This document shows positions 23,630-35,251 of a stretch of 64,000 nt of DNA, one piece after another. The notes beneath the pieces are model-generated. The model saw nothing but the letters and a program-made list of their open reading frames with translations, was not told where the DNA came from and ran no database searches. Position 1 is the stretch's first letter. Every line of letters begins with the position of its first letter. The DNA lies in assembly GCA_019009955.1 (NCBI GenBank), contig CM032233.1:122886501-122950500 (forward strand), given 5' to 3'. The translations under genes were made by a program, and so were the position numbers. The stretch comes from Riptortus pedestris (taxonomy: Eukaryota > Arthropoda > Insecta > Hemiptera > Alydidae).

Positions 23630-24240
23630 CAAGCCTTCATACCGAATATTGATTTCAAGAAACCTTTAGTATGCGAGATAAATGCAAATTCGTTGTTTGA
23701 TGACATTACGTATAAAGATTTTACGCTTTTTATTTTATCTATACCCTACTCGATATTTAGCCGTTTCGGTCAACAATAAAGATCTTATTTGTTTCTGACT
23801 AGAATCGGACCAGGAATAGTGGGGGGGGGATGGTTAGAAGGAAGGAAAACTCCAAAATTTAAATTGCCTCCGTTATTATGAGTCGGATCCTAAAATAGTA
23901 TAAAACCAATTTTGTTTAAATATTGATGGTGTACAGTTATTGGTTTTTGTTTATTATTATTTACATCCATTTCATCTACTATGGCTAATCGGGACGGGTT
24001 ATCTACAGGTTACCACCCTTTTCTAGCCAGGGTGGGCCTAAGGAGTTTATTTAATGAGTCCGTCACTAAATAAATTTCTACTGCCCAGGGCGGGAATCGA
24101 ACCCTGACCTCGAGGGCCTACCACGCGAGATTAAGACCAACGCCTTAACTCACACGGCCAACCTGAGCCCCAATTATTGGTTTGTACATTTATATAAATA
24201 TATTATAATTATTAAGGGTTGTTCATACTTTCTTCCCAAT
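23630..24240 (-). mobile_element. HINE-W body fragment hit by a SINE
   Basis: Body motifs run in reverse (ctcgatatttagccgtttcg, gaatcggaccaggaatag, cgttattatgagtcggatcc). The sequence resumes after the SINE with 'gtacatttatataaata'. Both ends are missing. Confidence 0.6.
23947..24173 (-). mobile_element. tRNA-derived SINE, full length
   Basis: Read in reverse, it starts GGGGCTCAGG. It has an A-box-like TGGCCGTGTGAGTTAAGG and a B box GGTTCGATTCC, spaced as in a type II (Leu/Ser-like) tRNA with a long variable arm. A tRNA-unrelated body and an (AAT)n-type tail follow. Target duplication ttattggttt flanks it (23937-23946 and 24174-24183). Length 227 bp. A related copy lies at 55487-55690 and a fragment at 19811-19886. 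Confidence 0.85.
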
Positions 24241-24669
24241 TCATCAGTAAACCCCAATTTCTGATCATCGGAATTTTACTTAAGTTAATGAAATAAGAGT
24301 GTGTAGAGTATTGGAAGCAGTAGCCTAAATAGGAGGCTCAGCACACAATCCCTCTCATGATAATAAACAATATCGTATTCTTAAGTTAAGCTTTGTACTA
24401 AAATAGCTTACCTCCGTTTATTCTCTTTGCTCACTTCATACTTATGTTAAGTGGCTAGTCAAAATATTCAGGGTTTAAAGGCCAAGAGCAGAGAGTATTG
24501 ATGTCAGTTAATAGCGAAACCCCGCAAGCAGACAAATACCTGAGATATACCCCACATGGGAGTAATCTAACAGAACATAAGTAATCAACCGAGCCAAGGA
24601 TAGAGAAATCCAATTATCGGAATTATATGTATTTTATACATACATAATACACAACCCTCAGTCCACTAA
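24241..24669. other. no gene seen
   Basis: Unique-looking sequence. Confidence 0.45.
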
Positions 24670-25332
24670 AAGTCCGTCACGCAGGGGCTGCGTAAACTGA
24701 GCAGATTTCGCATGCAAATGTTTACGATAGATAAACCGATATACTCGTAACACCACCGTGAATATTAAGTGAATAAATACAAACGGTAATGAGAACTCTT
24801 TCAGTCAATTAATAAGCTAATAATCTCTACAACGGAGAGCGTCTGAATTGTAAACAAAACAGGTCAGTCTCAGTCTCAGAGATAGCCCTGAGGAAGCTAG
24901 CAGCATGTCTAGCGAAACGTTGGCAACCAATATGAAGACACGGTCAAGACCCGAAGACCTTAATAGTATTAATGACCAGGACCGTGGAAGTCTACGAGTA
25001 TATATAAATTACATTACTAGATCTTGTAAATAGCTTTCAATAAAATAAATATTTTATATTCAGATATCTTCCGGTAATTGTTGTTTTTTGCGGTCTACAA
25101 TATTTTAATCTATCTCTTCAGCTCTGCGAGGTTGGTTGACCTGTTTTGTTTACAATTCAGACGCTCTCCGTTGTAGAGATTATTAGCTTATTAATTGACT
25201 GAAAGAGTCCTCATTAGCGTTTGTATTTATTCACTTAATATTCACGGTGGTGTTACGAGTATATAGATTTATCTATCTTAAACATTCGCATGCGAAATCT
25301 GCTCAGTTTACGCAGCCCTTACGTGACGGATA
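24670..25332. mobile_element. Inverted pair of HINE-W 5' ends around a 270-bp core
   Basis: The left arm 24670-24866 runs from the 5' tip (agtccgtcacgcaggggctg) to 'gtaaacaaaacaggtca'. The right arm 25137-25332 is its reverse. Both outer ends are 5' termini. The core (24867-25136) is not HINE-W 3' module. It holds CTGAGGA-stem-GAAAC at 24888-24918 and AT-rich sequence related to the 45960-46030 region of another HINE-W copy. Confidence 0.8.
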
Positions 25333-26120
25333 AATTGACAGTGTTGTGAAATGGGGAATAGCCGAAATGTTTACAGAAAGAGTTATTGGATTTGTTTAAT
25401 TTAGACTAAGGGGGCCTTGGACTGTAAATCTTGATGCAGATGTGAGATGAGCTGGATGGAGCATTCTTACCATGGTATTGGAAGTGTTGAGAGTAGCCGG
25501 TACCCTGAAGAGTTGCCGGCTCTTTAAAGTTCCTTAGCCAGTCCATTTAAAATTATTTTAGGCTAGAGAGCTGTGTCTACACTGCACAGTGTCTCGAACG
25601 AGAATCTCCGGTGATCTCTTTCATTCCTGCTACCCGGAGTTGGTCTCTGTCACTCCGAGGATTACGTGTTGTATTGCTTCACGTCGCCACTAGATGGAAT
25701 CCCATTGGCGCCGCCTTGAAGCTGATTCTGCGATCGTCTTCCCGTAGAGATTCTTGCATAAAGGAAAACTAAAAAATAATAGCGCTCTGGGCGAAACAGA
25801 TTTCTTTATGAAGTACGGCAACCTGCAGATGGTGAGGTCGATAACTATGAGACATAGGATGAGGGTACCAACAGAGGTGACATCAGCCTTAATAGGGGTA
25901 CACTATAATCTGGAGGTTCGGCTTACTTAGGATTAGGATTTAATGCAATTGCCTAAAGGTAAGGCCGCACTGCAGGATGCTAGGTGGTTGCATGGAGGTT
26001 GGATGGTAAAGGTGGATGGTGGAGAGTAAATGCATCCTGGATGCAGTGAAATGAAGCCAGTTATGAATGCTGGGAATGGCATTTGTGGCAAAATTGAGGG
26101 GGTCCCACAGAAAAAATTGT
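25333..26120. other. no gene seen
   Basis: Moderately GC-rich. It contains direct and inverted GGATG-rich segments at 25970-26045. No domain was recognised in either strand. Confidence 0.4.
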
Positions 26121-26393
26121 TTATTCATATTCATCCAAGATAAGGTCATGAATTTTCCCACGGACTCTGAGCCTATGACTTGGACTTAATTCTCGCACAT
26201 ATGGTAGTAAACTCTTGAAGAAACACGAATCTGGATCTTCTTCGGAATTGATTTCTTTTTCCAAAACTGCTAATTTTTTGTTCTCTATCTGAACGAACTC
26301 ATCATTAATTTTTATGTTGTCGGCATCTCTCACCGTAGCATACCGGGATAGTTTGCATTTATTTACACGGCATCTATCTGTAGATGTGTTCAA
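26121..26393 (-). pseudogene. C-terminal BESS domain of a MADF-BESS-type protein
   Basis: The 90-codon frame ends in a BESS motif: DSCFFKSLLPYVRELSPSHR, then LRVRGKIHDLI and a stop. BESS is a short protein-interaction domain at the C-terminus of many insect MADF proteins, some of them encoded by Harbinger-type transposons. The upstream 60 residues are acidic and lysine-rich, as linkers in such proteins are. No MADF domain was found upstream to about 26700. It is therefore either the last exon of a minus-strand gene or a transposon remnant. I see no clear acceptor that decides, and no frame disruption within the 90 codons. Confidence 0.55.
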
Positions 26394-27235
26394 GAGAGTC
26401 CCTGGGGAACGGGACAGTATGGGTTTTATGAGGATTTGTTTGTAGGTGGACTTAGGATCTCAACTGGCGTATTGTCCGAGTCACAGTAGGTCTGGTCAGC
26501 CGCTTTCTTCCATTTTCGCTAGGCTAACTGGATGGAATATTAAACACGACTGATATGGATGGATAGACGCCTGGCGTTTCCCCAAGATGGTTTCAGGTGG
26601 CTAGATAATGGTGGTGAGCCACTGCGGGGCCGTCCTTCAGTTACTCACGTTAGTAAATAGCTGGATAGTCGCCAGGCAGGTATCTACCATCCACCATCCT
26701 ACCAACTCTATATATAAAAATTCTAAACACCTCTCTCTCTCTGGTCGACTGTTCCACATTGGCCTCTGAGCGACTCTTTGACGCTACGTATCACGCAGCT
26801 GAGCTTAGTCGCTGCCACAGTACAAGCGTACTATACTGCTAGGTATCAGCTTGTTTGAGTGCAGTCCCTTTGATAAAAGGAGAAAAAAGGAAATATGATG
26901 AATCATATATCAGTTTCGGATTTTTTTCTTCCAAAGGGTCACCTCTATGTATATCATATAGTAAAGTGCTTCCGAATAATTCTATGGTACTGTCAAATTA
27001 ACAATATTCCGTATTATACTCGATGCCGGATCTGATATGGGACTTCAACTCTCTTCTATCAAACCTCAGTATCAACCAATTGATGAAAAATAAAACAACA
27101 GTTTCATACCTCTCATTAGATTTTTTTCTTTTTTATCTCTTCTATAATTATATTTGTTATGTAATAAGTAACTGCTGATTATTAATAAAGAATTCAAATA
27201 AATACATTTTTGTTTTATTTTAGGGTTCTCTCAAG
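26394..27235. other. no gene seen
   Basis: It contains a partial inverted pair around 'gatagacgcctggcg' and 'gatagtcgccaggc' (26550-26670). Otherwise featureless. Confidence 0.4.
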
Positions 27236-27295
27236 TATTTCGCTTTCCAAAAGGTTCCGTCACCAAAAACGTTTGAGAACCGCTGCTCTAGAGTT
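27236..27295 (-). mobile_element. hAT-like terminus (fragment)
   Basis: Read in reverse, agcggttctcaaacgttttt followed by ggtgacggaacc resembles the CAGNGGTTCTCAAAC start of many hAT non-autonomous elements. No second end or 8-bp duplication was found. Confidence 0.4.
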
Positions 27296-27715
27296 TTAGG
27301 AAGAAATATTGCCCGAGTACTCATTAGTTCTGGTATACCAAAAACCTCCCGTCTCCCTCCACTCAAGAGATAAAGATTGTCAACTACTCTATGGCTAGGA
27401 ATAATGCTTACCTGTGCTATTTCATCTGGTCCAGGAGTAGAGGAGCTATCAATCCTGCATACCTGGACTTTTTTCAATGGATGTAAGAATTTAAATCTAT
27501 TTGTCACTAGTGTTATTTGCGCGTTCTAATGCCCGAGAGGTGTCCATAATAGCCAGCTATCCTGAGTAACTCGTTGACCGCTCTTTTTCTGTTGATCGTC
27601 CATAAGTAGGAATTCGGCTCCCGAACCTGAAGCCACGTTCGAATCCACCAAACAAAGCTTGCAGACGGCAGACTTGACTTCGCTCAATAGGTTCGCGTCC
27701 ATCATCGTATACTAG
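27296..27715 (-). pseudogene. Reverse transcriptase fragment, LINE-like
   Basis: In reverse, a frame with one stop reads IDSSSTPGPDEIAQVS, and 45 residues later GIPELMSTRAIFLPKT. The PGPD(G/E)I block and the 'IP...SRTxFIPK' block occur in this order and spacing at the N-terminal side of the reverse transcriptase in R2-like and other LINEs. The catalytic YADD region is missing. The sequence continues upstream as an open but unrecognised stretch to about 27705 (MMDANLLSEVKSAVCKLCLV). The hAT-like end abuts it at 27295. Family assignment is tentative. Confidence 0.45.
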
Positions 27716-28355
27716 TCAGCACTTCAGCTTGGTTTATATACCGCTTCTCAGATAATAAGAAGGTCCTAGTTACAATAATCGCCAACTGTCCTTGTCCATC
27801 AATTGCGGCAGTATGTCTACTGTTTAAGGGGTTTTGCTTCACCCTCACAGTATCGCTTAACATGATCTTGTGATCTGGCATTAGGTACCTGCCTCAGTGC
27901 GACCCACCATCATTTACAGTATCGTAGCCAAGCTTACTTTAAATATCAACCCATAATTGCTTTGAGTAATGAATGTATTCAAGAATCCTTTAACTATTTG
28001 CGCTGAAAGTAAAGCTGAAAGAAGTGGAATTTCTTAATTAACAGTTTCCTAAAGGACTATGTGTATCGGAGGATTGGAATTGGCTTTTGTTAGGAGTAGA
28101 GAGAGAGCTAGGAGGTGAGTATTGGTGAGATTTGGTAGGAAGTAAGTGGTATTTGAGGGCATAGGATCGAGGCTAGGGGTAGATGGTAGGGGTTGGAGGA
28201 CAGGGGTAGGGGGTGGGCGGGGCAGCAGGTGGAGGGGCTAATTCTAATATAGGCTTCCCCCCAGCACCAGCTACAATACAGATGTGCCACCAACCCTCCT
28301 CACTCCAGCCCAGCTCACCTCTCACTCTCTATCTCTATCTCCTTATCTCGCACCA
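27716..28355. other. no gene seen
   Basis: Unique-looking; purine-rich at 28090-28250. Confidence 0.45.
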
Positions 28356-28858
<503 letters not shown>

Positions 28859-29394
28859 CTCATTAAGACAAAACCTTTTCCCCCTTTGAAGTTAAGCCTC
28901 CTTGTGATTAGCCTGATTTTATCAATAATGTTCAACTGTGATTCAGTGTACATAGACATCACATCTACAGATGATATTAACCTCCCCAACATCCATTGCC
29001 TGTAAATCAAATATTGTAGACCAAGAAAGTGCTATTCTGTGCCTGCAGGATGGGACCGTTCCCACTGCCAGTGAGATACCAATATAAGCCTAACCTAATT
29101 TATTTTTACTACCTGCATAACTTAAAACAATTGCCAGGTCAATAAATAAATCAAATGAAATCTCTCTCTCTTTCCTTCCCCCTGCTCTTTCTCTGCTTTA
29201 CCTTAGGGCAGGCCACACCAGCGCTGCAACGAATTTTTAATATTCAAAGCGTTGCATTCGCGATATAACTGGGTCCCTACAACACTCATGGTAAAAATCA
29301 ACAAGGAAAATAACCTTTGCCTACGCTTTGTACGCTTACACTCAGTACAGATACCATACAACATATACCACTACTCTTGGTATCCTAAAGGTAC
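28859..29394. other. no gene seen
   Basis: Unique-looking. The stretch 29325-29394 is repeated at 36115-36193, just before another HINE-W 5' end. Confidence 0.45.
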
Positions 29395-29974
29395 AAAAGT
29401 CCGTCACGCAAGGGCTGCGTTAACTAAGCAGATTTCCCACATGAGTCACGTTTTTGCATTTATCTCCAAAATTAAAAGTTCAATGAGAACAATATTTGGT
29501 ATTTAAGCTTCAAATAAAGTGCTTCATAACATAATAGAATATTGTTAATATGAGATGAGTAGGAGTGGGGCTTTACTGAAGACCGAGAACTAAAAAATGC
29601 AAATATCTCAGTTAAATAATGAAGTTAGTGAAACAACGTACATTTATAGAACATTAAATTTTCAATAAGAATGATTCGACCCATAATAACGGAGATATTA
29701 AGAATTTTCGAAATTCTCCCCCTCTAAACCCCCCTCTCCCTGGTCCGATTTCAGCCGTTAACGAGCTTCATCTGTCGTTTTGTATAAAACGATTATATTG
29801 CGACCGCTAGAGCGGTAACAGAGAAATATATATATATATATATATATATATTCAGTTTTGAACTGACCTCATTTTCGTCATCTCCTGGGTAGGATCGATG
29901 GACATTTGAAGAAAAATTTCGAAAATCGCGTCATGAGTACAACCTCAATAGCCCTTAAGGGAAATCTGCTAAAA
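29395..29974 (+). mobile_element. HINE-W, near full length
   Basis: 5' tip (aaaagtccgtcacgcaaggg), subterminal repeat, body, (AT)n at about 29826-29850, and a 3' module that lost a few bases before the palindrome (atagcccttaagggaaatctgct). Confidence 0.85.
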
Positions 29975-30271
29975 TGTTACAGTGACAAACCCCAAAAAGG
30001 TTTCACATTTGTTCTGGAGTACGCAACCAGAGCGCTGCATTGTTAGTGGGGTAGTGGAAGGCTATTGAGTAAAGCATTATGACTAAGGACTTTGAATCTG
30101 CTAGATCTCGACTAGGGGCAAACTGGGCCCGTCGAGATAATGCGTCCGAACTAGATCCTGGAACTTACTCATTCCAGCTCATCCTTCCTTCTGGTGAGTT
30201 GATCTCTCACTATGTAAAACTCTGAGTGGTGAGGGGTTCGCTACCATCCGATGTTAATGTCAACTATAGAG

Positions 30272-30631
30272 CAGTGGCGGCTCGCGTATAGGCACTGTGG
30301 AACTGTAGCACCCCCAATTTCCACTTGATATTATCTATAGCATTTAATATAATGGACCTTTTTTCTTTAATTCTTTCTTTATACTTGTATAATATATAAT
30401 TCTTAAGCTAATGCAGTAACCAACCCCTAGTTTATGAAAAAAGATACAAAAGTCTTTGTATGGAACTGTCCGCTTCACAGTTCCAACAGCAAGGTATTTG
30501 ACTGGTGTGCGCATGCGCACACAGGAAGCTCCACAAGGGAGAGAGAGCACTGTCGTTCCCGCAGTGCCGACCCTGGCGTGCTGGACTTTTGGAGCAGCAC
30601 CCTCACTAATTTTAGCTACGAGCCACCACTG
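30272..30631. mobile_element. hAT-type MITE, 360 bp
   Basis: Terminal inverted repeats start cagtggcggctcg on the left and, in reverse, cagtggtggctcg on the right. The perfect 8-bp target duplication ctatagag lies at 30264-30271 and 30632-30639, as expected for hAT. The interior has palindromes (tgtgcgcatgcgcaca near 30506) and no transposase. Confidence 0.9.
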
Positions 30632-30721
30632 CTATAGAGGCTAGTACTAACCACTCAATATTATCGGAAGCTACTCTTTTCATCTTGCAATAGGCAATTA
30701 AATTCGCACTATCTCTCTCCC

Positions 30722-30812
30722 GAAAACGAGGCATATGCCAGAGGACTTTTTGTTTTAGTTTTTCGATCCTCTATCGATCCCTAAAGTTTGGCCGTTTGGT
30801 TTGGGGACACCC
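30722..30812. repeat. Direct repeat, left copy (transposon end)
   Basis: About 90 bp from 'cgaaaacgaggcatatgcc' to 'ggggacaccctgta' are nearly identical to 32365-32459. The terminal 'ggggacaccctgta' looks like a Tc1/mariner end. See 31013-32045. Confidence 0.8.
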
Positions 30813-31012
30813 TGTATATATATGAACAATAACTGAAGATTAAAACATAAAAAAAGATTAAAAATTTAGAAAATTAATAAAATAATTAAATATTCTTACT
30901 TGGAAAACATAAATGTTTCAGTTTTTATATGGGTCTACCTTAGTGAGAAAAAAACCCTGAAAATTTTGAAGGTTTTACCTTCTCTAAAATTACATCGTTA
31001 ATTTCTAAAGCG

Positions 31013-32045
31013 TCAACGTAAATGTTGTTCGAAGTGCTGGCCTCTCGCTGCAATACACGCATCACATCGCGTACTCACAGATCGCACTGCATCTAAACAT
31101 TGTTCTGCGGTGAGCTGGTTGCAAACCATTCTGATGCGCTCGATGAGGTCATCCCTTGTGTGGGCGGGCTCTCGGTATACATTTTCTTTCACGTATCCCC
31201 ACACGAAGAAATCTAGTGGCGTGAGGTCCGGAGACCGGGGAGGCCAAGGCACCGGCCCACCTCGTCCTATCCAGCGACCTGGGTAGTTGATGTCCAACCA
31301 GTCTCGTACGGCCCTTCCGTAATGTGCAGGATATCTTCCAAAAGTGCCCGTAAGTCATTCTCCAGGAATAGATGATAACTTTCAGCGTGAAGTCGAGCAG
31401 GTAAAAATACGGGACCTATTATGCGATTATAACAAAGACCGACCCACACGTTTACAGAAAACTCATGCTGGTAGTGAAATTCTCTAACAGCACCGCGGGG
31501 ATTTTCATGTGCCCAAAGGTGGTAGTTTCTTTGATTGAATATGCCCGCACGTGTATAAGTCGCTTCGTCCGTCCAGATTACTTTCGAACTTAAGTTTACA
31601 TCGTTTTGCAATTGTTCTTTGTACCAATTACAAAAATTTAATCGGCGGGGATAATCAGCGGGTATTAAATTTTGTACCTTTTGTACATGGTAAGCATGCC
31701 TGCGGTCAGCCCTTAATGTGCACTAAATGGTTGTCTTTGGTATGCTTAGAACTGAAGCAGCTCTCCGGACGCTTGTGCCAGGGTTGGTATTGAAGTGCCT
31801 CAGTATCCTCTCCCTCCGCCTCAGGTCGGCTTCCATCGGAGCCTGCATACGGTTTCCACGACGATTACATGAGAAGGACCCAGTCTCTCGAAGCCTTCTG
31901 AAAGTGCTGGTAAAAACACCTCTGTGTGGGGTTTCTCGGTCAGGAAACCGTCTGCGATATTCCCGAACTGCCTGACGTGCATTGCCATCGCAGAATCCGT
32001 AGACGTAGACTATGTCCGCGTATTCAGCGTTGGTAAATCTAGCCA
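31013..32045 (-). pseudogene. DUF4817/mariner-type transposase, broken
   Basis: Read from 32045 in reverse. The N-terminal helix-turn-helix (MARFTNAEYADIVYVYGFCD) is followed by a frame to a stop at 31723. A second segment (about 31720-31325) carries the first catalytic D in VIWTDEATY. The last segment (31300-31013) carries SPDLTPLDFFVWGYVKENVY and the C-terminus. A small deletion with frameshift near 31325, between 'LEDILHIT' and 'GRAVRDWLD', removes the expected region of the second catalytic D. At least one stop and one frameshift make it inactive. About 340 codons would be intact length. Confidence 0.85.
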
Positions 32046-32364
32046 TATTTGTTGACTTCACTGAACAGTACTAGCAACACCACTAATGTGAGAATGCGAG
32101 GCTGGATTCCCCCCCAAAAAGGATTAAAATGATAGTAAACATTTTAATCCTTTCTTTTTAAGTTTAAACACTCAACCTAGACGTTTTATTGATAAGGAAA
32201 GCGTGAGAATATTCATGTTTTCTAAATTTACTCCTCGTAAATTAAAAAAATTAAGCTTACTCAAAAAGCCAATAGTTTTTTGTAATTTAAATACATTATT
32301 AAAAAAAAATACAATTTTTGCACAACTATTTTCAGTTTTTTGTGATTTTCTCAAAAACGAAGCG

Positions 32365-32459
32365 AAAACGAGGCATATGCCAGAGGACTTTTTTTCTTAG
32401 TTTTTCGATCCTCTATCGATCCCTGAAGTTTGGCCGTTTGGTTTGGGGACACCCTGTAT
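32365..32459. repeat. Direct repeat, right copy (transposon end)
   Basis: It matches 30722-30812 in the same orientation and ends 'ggggacaccctgta' at a TA inside a HINE-W (the HINE-W body starts immediately after). This is the upstream (5') side of the transposase gene. Confidence 0.8.
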
Positions 32460-32880
32460 ATTTGTCTGTTAACGCTCTAGCGGTCGCAATTTTTGTTTGA
32501 TCGTTACCAAACTCGATATTTAAACGTTTTATGCAAAAAGAGAGATCAAGTTCGTTAATGGCTGAAATCGGACCAGTGGGAGGGGTGGTTTAGAGGGGGG
32601 ATTTTCGAAAATTCAAAATATCTCCGTTACCATACGTCTGATCAAAATTGTATAGAACCAATCTTATTGCAAATTAAATTTACTATAAATATTGTTCTAT
32701 ACATTTATTCTCTATGTTGAATATTAAGCGAGATATTTGCATTTTTATTAAATGTAGGCCGATAACGGACGATTCAGTTTCCCGCCAAAAGTAACTTCGG
32801 CTCTCGTACGGAGATTTCTCTATATGACTTCACGTGGAAAATCTGCTTAGTTTACGCAGCCCCTGCGTGACGGACTTTTT
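32460..32880 (-). mobile_element. HINE-W 5' half
   Basis: It runs from 'tttgtctgttaacgctctag' through the body to the 5' tip (cacgtggaaaatctgcttag, gtgacggac). The 3' half would have been to the left, where the transposon now ends. Confidence 0.85.
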
Positions 32881-33360
32881 TCAATGACATTGATGAGACA
32901 TTTTCCTTATTCATTTATAAATCAGCATTTGATTTCATTTGTATCCATTAGGTTTTTGGTAATTTACTACCATCCTCATTCCTTACAATTTATTATATTA
33001 TATTTGTGCAAAGAGCCACTTTCCCTTCTACGAAGTAGTAGTTTCGAAAGTAATGATATTTCTATGGACTGAGAGCTTTAAATTTATTATTTTAAACGAT
33101 TATGCTTCAAAGATGACAAAACGCATTCACGTTCTCAATTATGGAGTTTCCAAATATTCACGTTTCCAATGGTTTCTTTCTGGACTGTCCCCAACTCCTA
33201 AACCGTGTCATTTATGAGGATTTATCTTGTGTATAAACTGATCTAGGCCGTCTTTCAGGAATTCTTCCATTCTCTACATTTCTAATTATAAACATACCAG
33301 CAGTGTATTGTCGTCCGAAAATCTGATGAAAATAACTGCTTCGTAATTAATCATTATTAG
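32881..33360. other. no gene seen
   Basis: Unique-looking, AT-rich. Confidence 0.45.
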
Positions 33361-33640
33361 TAGATCTTAAGTAAATCAGCTATTGTGGTTGTACTCATTT
33401 CGGAAAATTTCCTCAAATGTACGTACATCGATCCCACCTCGGAAACGACGAATATGAGTATATATACTTGTCTGTTACCACTCTAGTGATCGTAATTTTT
33501 GTTTCATCGTTAGCAGACTAGATATTTAGACGTTCTAAGTAAAACTGCAGATGAAGTTCATTAACGGCTGAAATCGGACAAGAAGGGAGGGATTTCGAGA
33601 ATTGGAAATATTTCCGTTCACATACTTGGATAGTCAGTTG
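33361..33640 (-). mobile_element. HINE-W, short and diverged
   Basis: Eroded palindrome, 3' module (catcgatcccacctcgg), a very short AT stretch, then 'tgtctgttaccactctagtg' and part of the body. Confidence 0.65.
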
Positions 33641-33857
33641 GCGTCAATATTGCGGAGTTAATGAACTTATCTTTGCATAAAACTGGCTTGACTTGCTTGG
33701 ACTCAAATAGATTATTAAATTATATTTTAAGATAAGCTGATTTATTTACTACTGTGTGATGTCTGGGGCTTGAAGAACAGAGGGGATGAGTGGATCATTG
33801 TGCCACGTATTGGTTGTATTTTGAACAGTGGAGAGGTATTGTTCAGGAACTCATTTT

Positions 33858-33978
33858 TTTAGCAGATTTTCCTTAATGGAAATCAGCTATTGAGGTCGTA
33901 CTCAAGACGCGATTTTCGAAAAATGTCTTCAAAGTCCATCGATCCTACCCCGGAGATTACAAATATTAGGTCCGTTCT

Positions 33979-34046
<68 letters not shown>

Positions 34047-34527
34047 GGCTCTAGCGGTTGCAATTTTTGTTTGATTGTTACCAAACTTGAAATTTAATCG
34101 TTTTATGTAAAAATAAAGATCAAGTTCGTTAATGGCTGAATTCGGACCAGTGAGGGGGGGGTTTAGAGGGGGGAGTTTTGAAAAATCGAAATATCTCCGT
34201 TATTATGCGTCGGATCGAAAAATTGTATAGAATCAATCTTATTGCAAATTAAATTTCCTACAAATATATTATTTATACATTTATTCTGTATCTTGAATAT
34301 TAACCGAGATATTTGCATTTGTATTTTGTGTGTGGTCTGAAGAAGCCGGCTATATTCCAGACATTCCGCCGAAAGCTAGTTCGGCCGTTTCCGTAACTGT
34401 TCGTCCCTCGTGATTTAGTTTAGAGATTCCTTACTACTACTGATATTAGTAGGCAGATTTCTCTATTTTAAACTTCACGAGGGAAATCTGCTTAGTTTAC
34501 ACAGCCCCTGCGTGATGGAATTTTTTG
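33858..34527 (-). mobile_element. HINE-W, full length
   Basis: Terminal palindrome, 3' module, (AT)n 33984-34043, G-run, body, subterminal repeat, and 5' end with 'gcagcccctgcgtga'-type hairpin (acagcccctgcgtgatgg). A local insert lies near 34420-34460. Confidence 0.85.
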
Positions 34528-35251
34528 TTTTATTGTTCGAGACTATAGTTACTAGGATAAATAGTAAGCTAAAGACTTGAGACGGGAAGTGTAAAAATAT
34601 TGTGGATAGTAAAGGTCAAGGTACCAAATTTTAGTCGTGTACATCGGAGGGCGATCATTGTAAGAGCATTTCCTGAAGGGAACCCTACTTAAAATGAATG
34701 AAGGAAATTGGTCGACGGGAGTGTTTAAAATAAAAGAATAGAGGGAGAAAGATTGGGTTAAGTAAATGGTGGTATTAGTGGGGGGAGGTTTGACGGCTGA
34801 GATAGAGGGCTTGCGAAGAGAGGGCGGCCAATAGGAGTGCTCAACATTCACAGGAAGGCTGTTAGGGGAAGTAGCAACTTCACCTTCAACTCTCATTATA
34901 TTGTTCTGTAATAAAAGGGAAGAGACGGGGAAGGAGCGAGGGGGGATGAGGATTAGATCACATCCTTACAGCCCAATCCTATTTGCCCATCTCCTGGAGA
35001 CGGGGGGATGGCGCCTCAGAACCTTAGCTACTATACGCCAAGTGCTATACACGCACGCCTCCACCCTACATATCAACATAGTGCTGCTATGCTCTTCTCC
35101 ACGACAGATTACCGGAACCTCTCAACCACTCTTCCACAATGAAATGGGTTTATACGAATGCGTTAGGACTTCCCAGGGGAAAATAGTTCAGGCAAAGAGC
35201 ACTACGTATCAAAACCTCTGTCAAATCTCTTCAACTCTTGTCTTCCTCCAA
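34528..35251. other. no gene seen; part duplicated elsewhere
   Basis: The stretch about 34890-34990 (attgttctgtaataaaaggg, then acatccttacagcccaatcc) recurs at 41085-41185. The ORFs here and at 40961-41338 read through these repeats and into HINE-W ends, so they are not genes. Confidence 0.5.

Noticed and set aside
23947..24173. Functional tRNA gene
   Set aside because: A and B boxes exist, but the sequence lacks a complete cloverleaf and has a SINE body, tail and target duplication.
24888..24918. Active hammerhead ribozyme
   Set aside because: The core and stem II are present, but stem III with a proper cleavage triplet and a closing stem I could not be found.
25970..26660. Harbinger transposon ends around the BESS frame
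   Set aside because: GGATG-rich and 'cgccaggc' inverted pieces were seen, but they do not align as terminal repeats and lack a clear 3-bp duplication.
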